Shown: one piece after another, positions 51,366 to 59,649 of the stretch | Numbering within the stretch: position 1 is the stretch's first letter | Layout of the letters: each line of letters opens with the position of its first letter | NCBI RefSeq assembly: GCF_013186535.1 | Contig: NZ_JABMCZ010000003.1 | Location: 1,116,001-1,180,000 of the forward strand | Direction of reading: 5' to 3' | Origin: Nocardia terpenica | GTDB lineage: Bacteria; Actinomycetota; Actinomycetes; Mycobacteriales; Mycobacteriaceae | DNA length: 64,000 nt | The notes under the pieces: model-generated | Seen by the model: the letters and a program-made list of their open reading frames with translations, nothing else | Databases searched by the model: none | What the model was told of the DNA's origin: nothing | Position numbers and translations under genes: made by a program

Positions 51366-52049
51366 TCATCGGTCCCCGACCCGCAGTGTGTACCCCATCC
51401 CGCGCACGGTGTGCAGCAGTCGTGGCCCGTGTTCCTCGAGTTTGCGGCGCAGGGCGCTGACGTAGACCTCGACCAGGTTGGGGTCGTAGGCTTCGTAACC
51501 CCAGACGGCGGTGAGGATTTGGGTCTTGGTGAGCACCTGGTCGCGGTGGGTGGCCAGGTGGGTGAGGAGTTTGAATTCGGTGGCGGTGAGGGTGATCGGC
51601 GCGGTGCCGCGCAGCACCGTGCCGGAGTCCGCGTCGACCATCAGGTCCCCGATCGTCATCTTGGTCTGTAGTCGGCCCATGCGGCGCAGCAGCGCCTCGA
51701 TGCGGGCCACCAGTTCGCCCAGGTCGAAGGGTTTGATCACGTAGTCGTCGGAGCCGGAGCGCAGCCCGCGCACCCGGTCCTCGACGCCGTCGCGGGCGGT
51801 CAGCATGACCACGCCCGCGCCGCAGCGGGCGCGCACCGAATCCAGCAGTTCGAACCCGTCCCGGCCGGGCAGCATGACGTCCAGCACCACCACGTCGGGG
51901 CGGAACCGCTCGAGGTCGCGCTCCAGCAGGCCGCCGTCGTCGCGGGCCAGCACCTGATGCCCGGCCGCGCGCACCGCGGCGGCGACGGCGGCCCGGATGG
52001 CGTCGGCGTCCTCGATGACCAGAATGCGTCCCGGTTGCACACCCGACAT
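51366..52049 (-). CDS. OmpR/PhoB-family response regulator
   Basis: A 227-residue regulator. The receiver domain (ILVIEDADAIRAAV, phospho-Asp in VVVLDVMLPGRDG, Lys in YVIKPFDLGEL) is joined to a winged-helix DNA-binding domain (LTATEFKLLTHLATHRDQVLTK, VYVSALRRKLEEHGPRLLHTVRGMGY in parts). First gene of the pair with the kinase; divergent from the DUF1800 gene with about 80 bp between. The ATG at 52049 gives MSGVQPGRILVIED; longer frames have no regulator homology. Confidence 0.95.
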   Translation of the reverse strand: MSGVQPGRILVIEDADAIRAAVAAAVRAAGHQVLARDDGGLLERDLERFRPDVVVLDVMLPGRDGFELLDSVRARCGAGVVMLTARDGVEDRVRGLRSGSDDYVIKPFDLGELVARIEALLRRMGRLQTKMTIGDLMVDADSGTVLRGTAPITLTATEFKLLTHLATHRDQVLTKTQILTAVWGYEAYDPNLVEVYVSALRRKLEEHGPRLLHTVRGMGYTLRVGDR

Positions 52050-52129
52050 TCTCCGGCGGGGACTGAGGATTGGCTGAAGGTCCGCTGCCAGCCGCTCGAG
52101 ACGGCCGCGACCGGCTCGATACTCGGACC

Positions 52130-53437
52130 ATGGGCAGCCAATCGCCACAGTGGATGCACACCGCGCGCGTCCTGCGCCGGATCGGTTTCGGCGCGACCGG
52201 GCCCGAGATCGACGCGGTCGGCGACCCCGTCGGCTATCTGCGCGCCGCGCTGGCGGCGGATCCGAACGCCGATCCGGGCGCGCGCGCCACACCCCTGCCG
52301 CAGTTCCCGTCGCCCGCCCCGCCGGGCCGCGCCGCCACCGCCGACGCCCGGCATCGCTATCAGGCCGAGCTGACCGCGCAGCTGGCCGCTCTCACCGGCT
52401 GGTGGCTCAGACGCATGGCCGCGGTGCAGGTTCCGGCGCGGGAGAAGCTGACCCTGCTGTGGCACAACCACTTCGCCACCTCCGCGGTCAAGGTGCGCCG
52501 CGCGGCGGATATGGCCGCCCAGAACACCACGCTGCGCACGCTGGGCACCGGCGATTTCGGCGCGCTGGCCTACGCCATGCTCACCGACCCGGCCATGCTG
52601 CACTGGCTCGACGGCACCGCCAATACCGCCAAGGCGCCCAACGAGAATCTCGCCCGCGAGTTCATGGAGCTGTTCGCGCTCGGCCACGGCAACGGATACA
52701 CCGAAACCGATGTGCGCGAGGGCGCCCGGGCGCTGACCGGCTGGACGACCCGCGACACCGCCGCCGTCTTCGACCCGAAGCGGCACGACCCGGGCACGAA
52801 AACCGTTCTCGGCGTGACGGGTCCGCTCGGGGCGCGGGAGTTCTGCGATATCGTGCTGGGCCGCCCCGAATCGGCGCGGTACGTGGCGGGGCGGCTGTGG
52901 CAGCAGCTGGCCTCCGACGATCCGCCCTCGGCGGCGGCCCTGGACCGGATCACCGCCGCCTACGGCCCGGGCCGCGATCTGACGGCCCTGATCACCGCGA
53001 TCCTCACCGACCCCGAATTCGTCTCCGCCCGCGACACCGTCGTGCACGGGCCGGTCGAGTGGGCGGTCGCCGCGGTGCGGGCGCTGCGGGTGCCGCTGAC
53101 CGACGACGCCGACGTGCGTCGGCTCGCCGGGGCGCTGCGCGCGCTGGGGCAGCTGCCGTTCTATCCGCCCGATGTGGGCGGCTGGCCGCGCGGGCAGGGC
53201 TGGATGTCGAGCGCCGCCGCGCAGCTGCGCCTGACCGCCGCCACCGCACTGCTGAAGAAGGCCGACCTGTCCCCGATCGCGGACGCCGCGGCCACCGACC
53301 GGGTGGACGCCGCCGGGCATCTGCTCGGCGTCGGCGCCTGGTCCGATCGCAGCGCCAAGGTGCTCGGCGCCGCGCGCGGCAATCCGGCCCGGCTGGCCGT
53401 CCTCGCGATCAACACCCCCGAATTCCTCACGAGCTGA
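52130..53437 (+). CDS. DUF1800 family protein
   Basis: A 435-residue protein of the DUF1800 family: LRRIGFGATGPEID, KLTLLWHNHFATSAVKV, AKAPNENLAREFMELFALGHGNGYTETDV (in parts) and PDVGGWPRGQGWMS are the family blocks. DUF1800 genes are nearly always followed by DUF1501 genes, as here (gap 11 bp). Function is unknown; exported redox or glycan roles have been proposed. No Tat motif is present at this N-terminus, so it may be exported with its DUF1501 partner. Confidence 0.9.
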   Translation: MGSQSPQWMHTARVLRRIGFGATGPEIDAVGDPVGYLRAALAADPNADPGARATPLPQFPSPAPPGRAATADARHRYQAELTAQLAALTGWWLRRMAAVQVPAREKLTLLWHNHFATSAVKVRRAADMAAQNTTLRTLGTGDFGALAYAMLTDPAMLHWLDGTANTAKAPNENLAREFMELFALGHGNGYTETDVREGARALTGWTTRDTAAVFDPKRHDPGTKTVLGVTGPLGAREFCDIVLGRPESARYVAGRLWQQLASDDPPSAAALDRITAAYGPGRDLTALITAILTDPEFVSARDTVVHGPVEWAVAAVRALRVPLTDDADVRRLAGALRALGQLPFYPPDVGGWPRGQGWMSSAAAQLRLTAATALLKKADLSPIADAAATDRVDAAGHLLGVGAWSDRSAKVLGAARGNPARLAVLAINTPEFLTS

Positions 53438-53448
53438 AAGCCTTTCCC

Positions 53449-54642
53449 ATGCCCGAAGTCACTCGCAGGCAGTTCCTCGTCGGCTCCGGTGTGCTGGGCG
53501 CCCTGGGCGCGCTCGGGGCCGCCACGCTCACCTGGGACGAGCTCGCGCACCGCGCACGGACCACGCCGCTGCCGCCGGGCGCGGGAATCCTGGTGGTGCT
53601 CACCATGTACGGCGGCAACGACGGCATCAACACCCTGATCCCCTACGCGGACAACGCCTATCACGACGCCCGACCCGAATTGTCCTACCGCCCCGAGGAA
53701 GTGCTGCATCTCGACGAAGCGCTCGGCCTCAATCCGGCCATGAAGGGGATGGCCGAGCTGTGGCGGAACCGGCAACTGGCGATCGTGCGCGGCGTCGGCT
53801 ACCCGAAACCGGACCACAGCCACTTCCGGTCCATGGACATCTGGCAGACCGCCTCGCCCGACCAGCCGGTGCCCACCGGCTGGATCGGCCGCTGGCTCGA
53901 CGCCACCGGCGACGACCCGGTGCGCGCGGTGAATATCGGCTCGGTGCTGCCGCAGCTGGCGATGGGCGCGAAACATACCGCGGCGGCGCTGGATCCGGCC
54001 ACCGCCCCGCTGCCGCCCGACCTGTCCGCGGCGCTGGCCGGGCTGGCCGCCGCCGATCTCCGCGACACCACGGCCCAGGGCTGCGTGTGCACCGGCTACC
54101 GCGCGGAACAGACCGTGACACAGACCTTTTCGGCGCTGCACCCCGCCAAGGCCGCACCGGGCGGCAATCCGCTCACCGCCCAGCTCGACCTGGTCTCGCG
54201 CTGCATCAAGGCGGGCGTGCCGACCCGCGTCTACTCGGTGAGCCTGGGCGGCTTCGACACCCACGCCGACGAGCGCCACACCCAGGAACGGCTGCTCGGC
54301 CGCCTGGACGAGGCGATGTCGGCGTTCCTGCGCGACATCGCCGCCCACCCCCGCGGCCGCGACGTCGTGCTGCTGGCCTACAGCGAATTCGGCCGCCGCG
54401 TCCGCGCCAACGCCTCCCAGGGCACCGACCACGGCACCGCGGGCCCGGTCTTCCTCGCCGGGTCCTCGATCACCCCCGGCTTCCACGGCGACGAACCCAG
54501 CCTCACCGACCTCGACAACGGCGACCTGAAGACCACCGTCGACTTCCGCGACATCTATCACGAACTGCTGCACGGCGTCCTGGGCGCCGACCCCGCCGCG
54601 ATTCTCGGTCCCGGCCGCCGCGACCTGGGTCTGCTGGCCTGA
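53449..54642 (+). CDS. DUF1501 family protein with Tat signal
   Basis: A 397-residue sulfatase-superfamily-like protein. The N-terminus has a twin-arginine signal (TRRQFLVGSGVLGALGALGA), so it should be exported folded through Tat (TatB at 20329). Family blocks are VVLTMYGGNDGINTLIPY, HFRSMDIWQTA, SLGGFDTHADE, AYSEFGRRVRAN and GTDHGTAGPVFLAG. It pairs with DUF1800. Extracytoplasmic location is well supported; activity is not. Confidence 0.92.
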   Translation: MPEVTRRQFLVGSGVLGALGALGAATLTWDELAHRARTTPLPPGAGILVVLTMYGGNDGINTLIPYADNAYHDARPELSYRPEEVLHLDEALGLNPAMKGMAELWRNRQLAIVRGVGYPKPDHSHFRSMDIWQTASPDQPVPTGWIGRWLDATGDDPVRAVNIGSVLPQLAMGAKHTAAALDPATAPLPPDLSAALAGLAAADLRDTTAQGCVCTGYRAEQTVTQTFSALHPAKAAPGGNPLTAQLDLVSRCIKAGVPTRVYSVSLGGFDTHADERHTQERLLGRLDEAMSAFLRDIAAHPRGRDVVLLAYSEFGRRVRANASQGTDHGTAGPVFLAGSSITPGFHGDEPSLTDLDNGDLKTTVDFRDIYHELLHGVLGADPAAILGPGRRDLGLLA

Positions 54643-54705
54643 ATTCCACCCGCACTCCACCCGCGGGTGGTGGGTGCGAGGGTGTCGTCGGCCGACGCTG
54701 GAGGC

Positions 54706-55197
54706 ATGAACGGCATGCAGAATACGGTGTTCGAAGGCGCGGTGATCGTGCTGATCCTGGGCTGGATCATGTACCGGCAGATGCGGTGGCAGGTGCTCGA
54801 TCAGCGGCGGATGTGGCGCATGCCGATCATCCTGGCGGTGATCGGTGTGTTCCAGCTGAAGTCGGCGGTGTCCGGGGTGCAGATCAGTACCGTCGCGGTG
54901 TCCCTGCTGGTGCTGTCGGCGGTGCTGAGCGTGGCCGTCGGCGCGGCGATGGGGCAGCTGTCGCAGCTGCGCGCGGCGGACGGGCAGATCCTGGCGCGGA
55001 CCGGCTGGGTCGGGTCGCTGCTGTGGCTGGTGCTGGTCGCGGTGCGCATCGGGGTGGATGTGTGGGCGCATTCGGTGGGGGCGACCATCGTCACCGCGGT
55101 CGGCGTCATCCTGCTGATGCTGGCGCTCAACCGGGTGGGCCGCAGCGCGGTGCTGCTCCGCCGTTCCGAACAGTTCAGGCTGGTTGCGGCACACTGA
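54706..55197 (+). CDS. Multi-pass membrane protein of unknown function
   Basis: A 163-residue protein with about five hydrophobic segments (FEGAVIVLILGWIMY, MPIILAVIGVFQL, VSLLVLSAVLSVAVGAAMG, LLWLVLVAVRIGVDVW, TIVTAVGVILLMLALNRVG), resembling CcdC/DUF1453-type proteins. ATG at 54706 follows GGAGG. It lies 5 bp before the downstream histidine kinase gene and may be part of its sensing module. Confidence 0.85.
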   Translation: MNGMQNTVFEGAVIVLILGWIMYRQMRWQVLDQRRMWRMPIILAVIGVFQLKSAVSGVQISTVAVSLLVLSAVLSVAVGAAMGQLSQLRAADGQILARTGWVGSLLWLVLVAVRIGVDVWAHSVGATIVTAVGVILLMLALNRVGRSAVLLRRSEQFRLVAAH

Positions 55198-55202
55198 ACC
55201 GG

Positions 55203-56342
55203 ATGGCCGTCACGATCACACCGCCGACGAGACTGAGCAGGCTGCTGCGCCTGGTCGGTCTCGTCTCCGTCGTGAGCGCGGTCATCAGCACGGGCCTGCC
55301 GGGGCAGCGGTGGGAACTCGCGCTGATCGCGGTGTCCTGGGCGGGGTGGGCGCTGTTCATCGTGGCCCCGGTGCGTCCGCGCTGGCCGGTACGAGTGTCC
55401 TTGTCGCTCATGGCGATCTGCGGCGGCCTCACCATCGCGTATTCGGCATCCTCGGCGATCACCGCGCTGGCGGCCGTGTTCGTCGCCGTCTCCCTGGCCG
55501 ACGATTCGCCGGTCGTCGGCCTGGCCATCGCGGCGGCGGCCCTGCTGAGCTCGTGCGCCTCGCTCACGGTCGCCCAGGAGCCGCCCCGGATGCTGCTCAA
55601 CCTGATCGTCGGCACCGCGGTGATCGGCCTGATGGGCTGGAGCCGCCGCCAGGCCCGCATCTCCGCCGAGCAGAATCGCCTACTGCTGCAACAGAATCGG
55701 GTGATCCGCGCGGAACGCGACCGGGCCGCCGCGCTGGCCGAACGCGGCCGCATCGCCCGCGATATCCACGACGTGCTCGCCCACACCCTCGGCGGGCTGG
55801 TCATGCAGCTCGACGCCGCCGACGCCCTGCTGGAGGCGGGCGAGGTGGACCGTGCCGCCGACCGCGTCCGCGCCTCGCACCGGCTGGCGGTCTCCGGCCT
55901 CGAGGACGCGCGCCGCGTGGTGGGCGCGCTGCGCTCGGAGGGCATCGACCTGGCCGCGGAGCTGCGGCGCCTGGCCGACGAACATCGCGGCGCCGGTGGG
56001 CAGGTCGAGGTGCGCACCGATACCGAGCTGCGCGGCATCGACGCGCAGGCGGCGGTCGCGATCACCCGTGCGGTGCAGGAGTCGCTGACCAATGCGCGCA
56101 AACACGCTCCGGGCCAACCGGTCTCGCTGTCGCTGCGGGCCGAGGACGACCGGCTCGCCGTGGACATCACCAATCCGCTCGCCGCCCAGCGCGGTTCGCT
56201 CACCGGCTCGGGGTCGGGCGCGGGTCTGCTCGGGATGGGTGAGCGGCTGGCCGCCTCGGGTGGCACAGTGGAGGCGCGGAAGGAGGACGGGCGATGGACG
56301 GTGCGGATCCGGGTGCCGCGGTTTCGCGCGGCGACGCCGTGA
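55203..56342 (+). CDS. Sensor histidine kinase, NarL/DesK (HisKA_3) type
   Basis: A 379-residue kinase with four to six membrane segments in the first 145 residues and no large external domain. The HisKA_3 box is ARDIHDVLAHTLGGL with phospho-His189; the ATPase domain has VQESLTNARKHA (N-box) and GAGLLGMGERLAASGG. Such kinases sense membrane state or antibiotics. Its stop overlaps the response regulator start by 4 bp. Confidence 0.93.
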   Translation: MAVTITPPTRLSRLLRLVGLVSVVSAVISTGLPGQRWELALIAVSWAGWALFIVAPVRPRWPVRVSLSLMAICGGLTIAYSASSAITALAAVFVAVSLADDSPVVGLAIAAAALLSSCASLTVAQEPPRMLLNLIVGTAVIGLMGWSRRQARISAEQNRLLLQQNRVIRAERDRAAALAERGRIARDIHDVLAHTLGGLVMQLDAADALLEAGEVDRAADRVRASHRLAVSGLEDARRVVGALRSEGIDLAAELRRLADEHRGAGGQVEVRTDTELRGIDAQAAVAITRAVQESLTNARKHAPGQPVSLSLRAEDDRLAVDITNPLAAQRGSLTGSGSGAGLLGMGERLAASGGTVEARKEDGRWTVRIRVPRFRAATP

Positions 56343-56968
56343 TCACGGTGGTGGTGGCCGACGACCAGACCACGGTGCGCGACGGCCTCACCACGGTGCT
56401 GTCGCTGCTGCCCGACGTGCGGGTGGTGGGGGAGGCCCGCGACGGCGCGGAGGCCGTGGAACTGGTGCGCCGCCTGGCCCCGCGCGTCGTGCTGATGGAT
56501 CTGCGCATGCCCGGCATCGACGGCGTCGCCGCCACCGCCGCGATCACCGCCTCGCACCCGGGGACCTCGGTGCTGGTGCTGACCACCTACGCCGACGACG
56601 CCTCCATCGCCGGGGCACTGCGCGCCGGGGCCCGCGGCTACCTCACCAAGGACGCCGGGCGCGCCGAGATCGCCGCCGCCATCCGCTCGGTCGCCAGCGG
56701 GCACACCACCCTCGCCGCCGATGTCGGCGCCCGGCTGGTCTCCGCGCTCGGCGCGCCCGCGCCCCCGCCCGCCGCCGATCTCACCGATCGGGAACTGGAC
56801 GTGCTGCGCCTGATGGCCCAGGGCCGCAACAACTCCGAGATCGCCAAGGAGCTGTTCATCGGCGTCAGCACGGTCAAGAGCCACATCAATTCGCTGTTCG
56901 CCAAGCTCGACGTGCGCGACCGCGGTCAGGCCATCGCGTACGCGCATCGCACGGGATTGGTCAGGTAG
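56339..56968 (+). CDS. NarL/FixJ (LuxR-type) response regulator
   Basis: A 209-residue regulator. Receiver: VVVADDQTTVRDG, phospho-Asp in VVLMDLRMPGIDGV, Lys in GYLTKDAGRAE. C-terminal LuxR HTH: LTDRELDVLRLMAQGRNNSEIAKELFI (in parts) and STVKSHINSLFAKLDVRDR. GTG at 56339 overlaps the kinase stop. It converges on the small P450 gene with an 8-bp stop overlap, so it may or may not control the RiPP locus. Confidence 0.94.
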   Translation: MITVVVADDQTTVRDGLTTVLSLLPDVRVVGEARDGAEAVELVRRLAPRVVLMDLRMPGIDGVAATAAITASHPGTSVLVLTTYADDASIAGALRAGARGYLTKDAGRAEIAAAIRSVASGHTTLAADVGARLVSALGAPAPPPAADLTDRELDVLRLMAQGRNNSEIAKELFIGVSTVKSHINSLFAKLDVRDRGQAIAYAHRTGLVR

Positions 56969-58019
56969 CAACGGGTTTCGCGCGCACGCGCAGGTCGGCG
57001 ATCTCCAGCAGACCGTCGAGTTCGACCCGGCCGACGACCTGGTCCGGGTCGACCGCGAGCCCGTCGCGGCGGGCGATGTCGAGAATGCGTTCGGCCAGCG
57101 GCAGCACCAGGTGCCGTCCCCAGCAGCGCTCGGACGCGTGACCGAACGGCAGATAGCCGGGATGGGTGTCGGGGTCGAGTTCGTCCCAGCGGTCGGGGCG
57201 GAATTCGTCGGGCGCCTCCCACAGGCGCGGGTCGCGCTGGCTGAGCAGGGGGAGCAGCAGAATATCGTCGCCCACGCCGATCCGGTCGTCGACGGCCGCG
57301 TATTCGGGCCCTTTGAGCCGCAGCAGATTCCAGGACGGCGGCAGCAGCCTGAGGGTTTCGAGCAGAATATTGCGATTGGATGTTTCCGGCGGCAACGGAG
57401 AGGCCAGCCAGACGGCACTGGTCACCAGCGCGGCCACGGTGAAACAGACCGGCGCGGCGACCCGGCGGTACAGATACATCGCGTACCGGCGGTCCCGGAA
57501 ATTATCGGCCCGGAAAACCTGTTCCGCCAGTTTCGACAGCGGCCGGGCCGAACCGGTTCTGCCGATCAGCGCCGCCCCCGAGGTCACCGCGGACCAGGTC
57601 AATTTCGGCGTCAACTCCAGGCGGCGGTCGACGAGCACCCGGAATCGGAAATCCTCGTGGCCGAACACGAGATCTCGAACGTAATCGTGCGCCCGCTGCG
57701 GCCAGCTCCCGGTGAGGTCGATATCGGTGTCCGGCGGGGTCTTCAGGGCGGCGCGCACATCGGCGGTGACCGCCTGCATAAAGGTGGACGCGTCGGCGCG
57801 GCTGACCGGGCGGTGGTGCACGGGTTTGAAGGTGGGCCGCTCGTCGGGCCGGGCGGGCCGGGCGGCGAGCACCGCGTCCATGAGGTCCGCTCCCGCGATC
57901 CCGATGGTGTCGGGCTCCAGCCGGAACAGATCCTGTCCGCGGTATTTGTCGAAGAGCTCGGCGATTCGCGGCGCGAACACGACGGTCCGGGAATGTCCGG
58001 CAATATGGTGTGCAGACAT
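56961..58019 (-). CDS. Short cytochrome P450, candidate atropopeptide cross-linking enzyme
   Basis: A 352-residue P450, about 50 residues shorter than typical bacterial P450s. The ExxR pair is Glu221-Arg224 (ETLRLLPPSW) and the heme thiolate is Cys299 in FGHASERCWG. The I-helix region (CFTVAALVTSAVWLAS, about 192-207) lacks the normal AGxxT motif. EFRPDRW is present. CAGGAA precedes the ATG. It lies 86 bp downstream of the 25-residue precursor gene on the same strand. By analogy with tryptorubin biosynthesis it should form carbon-carbon and carbon-nitrogen bonds between Trp and Tyr side chains of the core AWYGWI. Electrons could come from the ferredoxin at 1374. Confidence 0.85.
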   Translation of the reverse strand: MSAHHIAGHSRTVVFAPRIAELFDKYRGQDLFRLEPDTIGIAGADLMDAVLAARPARPDERPTFKPVHHRPVSRADASTFMQAVTADVRAALKTPPDTDIDLTGSWPQRAHDYVRDLVFGHEDFRFRVLVDRRLELTPKLTWSAVTSGAALIGRTGSARPLSKLAEQVFRADNFRDRRYAMYLYRRVAAPVCFTVAALVTSAVWLASPLPPETSNRNILLETLRLLPPSWNLLRLKGPEYAAVDDRIGVGDDILLLPLLSQRDPRLWEAPDEFRPDRWDELDPDTHPGYLPFGHASERCWGRHLVLPLAERILDIARRDGLAVDPDQVVGRVELDGLLEIADLRVRAKPVAT

Positions 58020-58105
58020 GGCGATATTCCTGAACGGCGGGTGGGTCTCGCGCCCGATGCGGCGAGCCGATTCGGGCGCGAGTGCGGAAGTGACGCGTTA
58101 CGGAA

Positions 58106-58183
58106 TCAGATCCAGCCGTACCACGCGTACTGCTTCAGGCTCTTCCCCTGCTTCATCCGCTTGACAATGCGAACAAGCGCCAT
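58106..58183 (-). CDS. Atropopeptide-like RiPP precursor peptide, core AWYGWI
   Basis: A 25-codon ORF, too short for usual gene calling. It has the best possible translation signal: AGGAGGT (58190-58196) and an ATG after 6 nt. The leader begins MALVRIVKRM and ends KSLKQY; it is basic and probably helical. The last six residues are AWYGWI, directly before TGA. Tryptorubin A, founder of the atropopeptides, is made from a short precursor with C-terminal core AWYIWY by a single P450; here Ile4 is Gly and Tyr6 is Ile. A short P450 gene follows 86 bp downstream. No leader peptidase is encoded nearby. A longer out-of-frame ORF over this region is a shadow. Confidence 0.85.
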   Translation of the reverse strand: MALVRIVKRMKQGKSLKQYAWYGWI

Positions 58184-58219
58184 GACTACACCTCCTGGTT
58201 CGAGTGTGTTTCGAAGTTC

Positions 58220-58238
58220 GCGCCCGGATCTCGGGCGC
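58220..58238. promoter_or_regulatory. Inverted repeat and AT-rich patch in the divergent promoter region of the two P450 genes
   Basis: GCGCCCG (58220-58226) and CGGGCGC (58232-58238) form a perfect 7-bp inverted repeat with spacer GATCT, in the leader region of the precursor gene. On the other side, 58284-58305 is a very AT-rich patch (AAAATTATTTATTAATTAT) close to the start of the second P450. CATACT on the minus strand at about 58246-58251 is a possible -10 box for the precursor operon. The repeat could be an operator or an mRNA hairpin; the sequence does not decide. Confidence 0.5.
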
Positions 58239-58323
58239 ATCTGAAGAGTATGTGAGTCGCTTCGGCGGCGCGGTGGTATCGCGCAAAATTATTTATTAAT
58301 TATCGAACCCGGATGGAAAATTG

Positions 58324-59649
58324 ATGGGCGCGGCCTATTATTTCGGGATGAATATCGCGGCCGCGAGCGCGATCGAAACGCTCGACGACGACTTCTACGC
58401 CGACCCGCACGCGCACTATCACCGCTGGCGGGCGCGCGGGCCGGTGCTGCGGGTGCACGCGCCCGAGGGGGTGGTGAGCTGGCTGATCGTCGGCTACGCC
58501 GAGGCCCGCGCCGCGCTCCGCGATCCGCGACTGTGCAAGAGCGCCAACGGCATTGCCGCACTGTTCCGCCGCACCTACCCCGGCGCGCCCGCGAACGCGC
58601 CGCTCACCCGGCTCGGCCACAACATGGTCAACAGCGACCCGCCCGACCACACCCGGCTGCGCACGCTGGTGAACAAGGCGTTCACCCCGCGGGCCGTCGC
58701 CGCACTGCGGCCGAAGATCGCGGAATCCGTTGCCGCGCTGCTGGATCGGATGGCCGAGCGGCACGAGGTGGACCTGCTTACGGCGTTCGTGCTGCCGCTG
58801 CCGGTCGGCATGATCTGCGACCTGCTGGGGGTCCCGCGCGCCGATCAGGCCGAGTTCCGGCGCTGGGCGCGGGAGATGTTCCGGATCGTCGGGGCCGAGC
58901 GCGACGCGGCCATGGAGACGATGCGGGAGTACCTGCGAGAACTGGTGCGGGCCAAGCGCGCCCACCCGGGCGCGGACCTGCTGTCCGGCCTGGTGCACGC
59001 CCGCGACGCGGACGACCGGCTCACCGAACAGGAGCTGATGGACACGGCCGTCCTGCTGCTGATCTCCGGGCACGGCACCACCGTCGACCTGCTCACCACC
59101 GGCGCACTCGCCCTGCTGCGCGACGAATCCCTGATGCGGGAGCTGCGGGCGAATCCCGCGGCGATGCCCGCCGCGGTGGACGAGTTCCTCCGCTTCGACG
59201 GCCCGGTCCACCTGACCACGGTCCGCTACACCGCCGAACCCGTCCGCATCGGCGACATCGACATCCCCGCCGGTGAATTCGTGCACATCGCCGTCGCCGC
59301 CGCCAACCACGACCCCGCCCACTTCCCCGACCCCGACCGCCTCGACATCACCCGCCCCACCGACCAGCATCTCGGCTTCGGCCACGGCGCCCACTTCTGC
59401 GTCGGCGCCGCCCTGGCCCGCATGGAGGCCGAGGTGGCCTTCACCGCCCTGCTGCACCGCTTCCCCCACCTCCACCTCGCCGTCCCCGAATCGGATCTGG
59501 TGTGGCACAACAACTTCGGCTTCCCCACCCTCACCGCACTGCCGGTTCGGCCGGGGCCGTCGGGCCGTTGCGATGCACCCGCCTCCGCGTCGACGGCAGC
59601 GCGACCCCGAGCAGTACCAGCGCCGTGCCCGCCAGCGTCATCGGCGTGA
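58324..59649 (+). CDS. Cytochrome P450, CYP107-like
   Basis: A 441-residue P450 of the common bacterial soluble type. The I-helix is LLISGHGTTVDLL, ExxR falls in VDEFLRF (class with ExxR equivalent EFLR), and the heme motif is FGHGAHFCVGAALARMEAEVAF. FYADPHAHYHRWRARGPV is the normal start. About 35 residues after ...FPTLTALPVRPG form an unusual Pro/Ala-rich C-terminal tail that overlaps the EamA gene antisense by 119 bp. It is divergent from the RiPP precursor gene, so it may oxidise the atropopeptide product or belong to an unrelated pathway. Start ATG 58324 or 58348. Confidence 0.88.
   Translation: MGAAYYFGMNIAAASAIETLDDDFYADPHAHYHRWRARGPVLRVHAPEGVVSWLIVGYAEARAALRDPRLCKSANGIAALFRRTYPGAPANAPLTRLGHNMVNSDPPDHTRLRTLVNKAFTPRAVAALRPKIAESVAALLDRMAERHEVDLLTAFVLPLPVGMICDLLGVPRADQAEFRRWAREMFRIVGAERDAAMETMREYLRELVRAKRAHPGADLLSGLVHARDADDRLTEQELMDTAVLLLISGHGTTVDLLTTGALALLRDESLMRELRANPAAMPAAVDEFLRFDGPVHLTTVRYTAEPVRIGDIDIPAGEFVHIAVAAANHDPAHFPDPDRLDITRPTDQHLGFGHGAHFCVGAALARMEAEVAFTALLHRFPHLHLAVPESDLVWHNNFGFPTLTALPVRPGPSGRCDAPASASTAARPRAVPAPCPPASSA

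Noticed and set aside
58098..58286. A 62-codon ORF on the minus strand overlapping the RiPP precursor in another frame
   Set aside because: It has no SD at its start, an Arg/Thr/Ser-rich composition and no recognisable block, while the 25-codon ORF has a perfect SD and a meaningful core.
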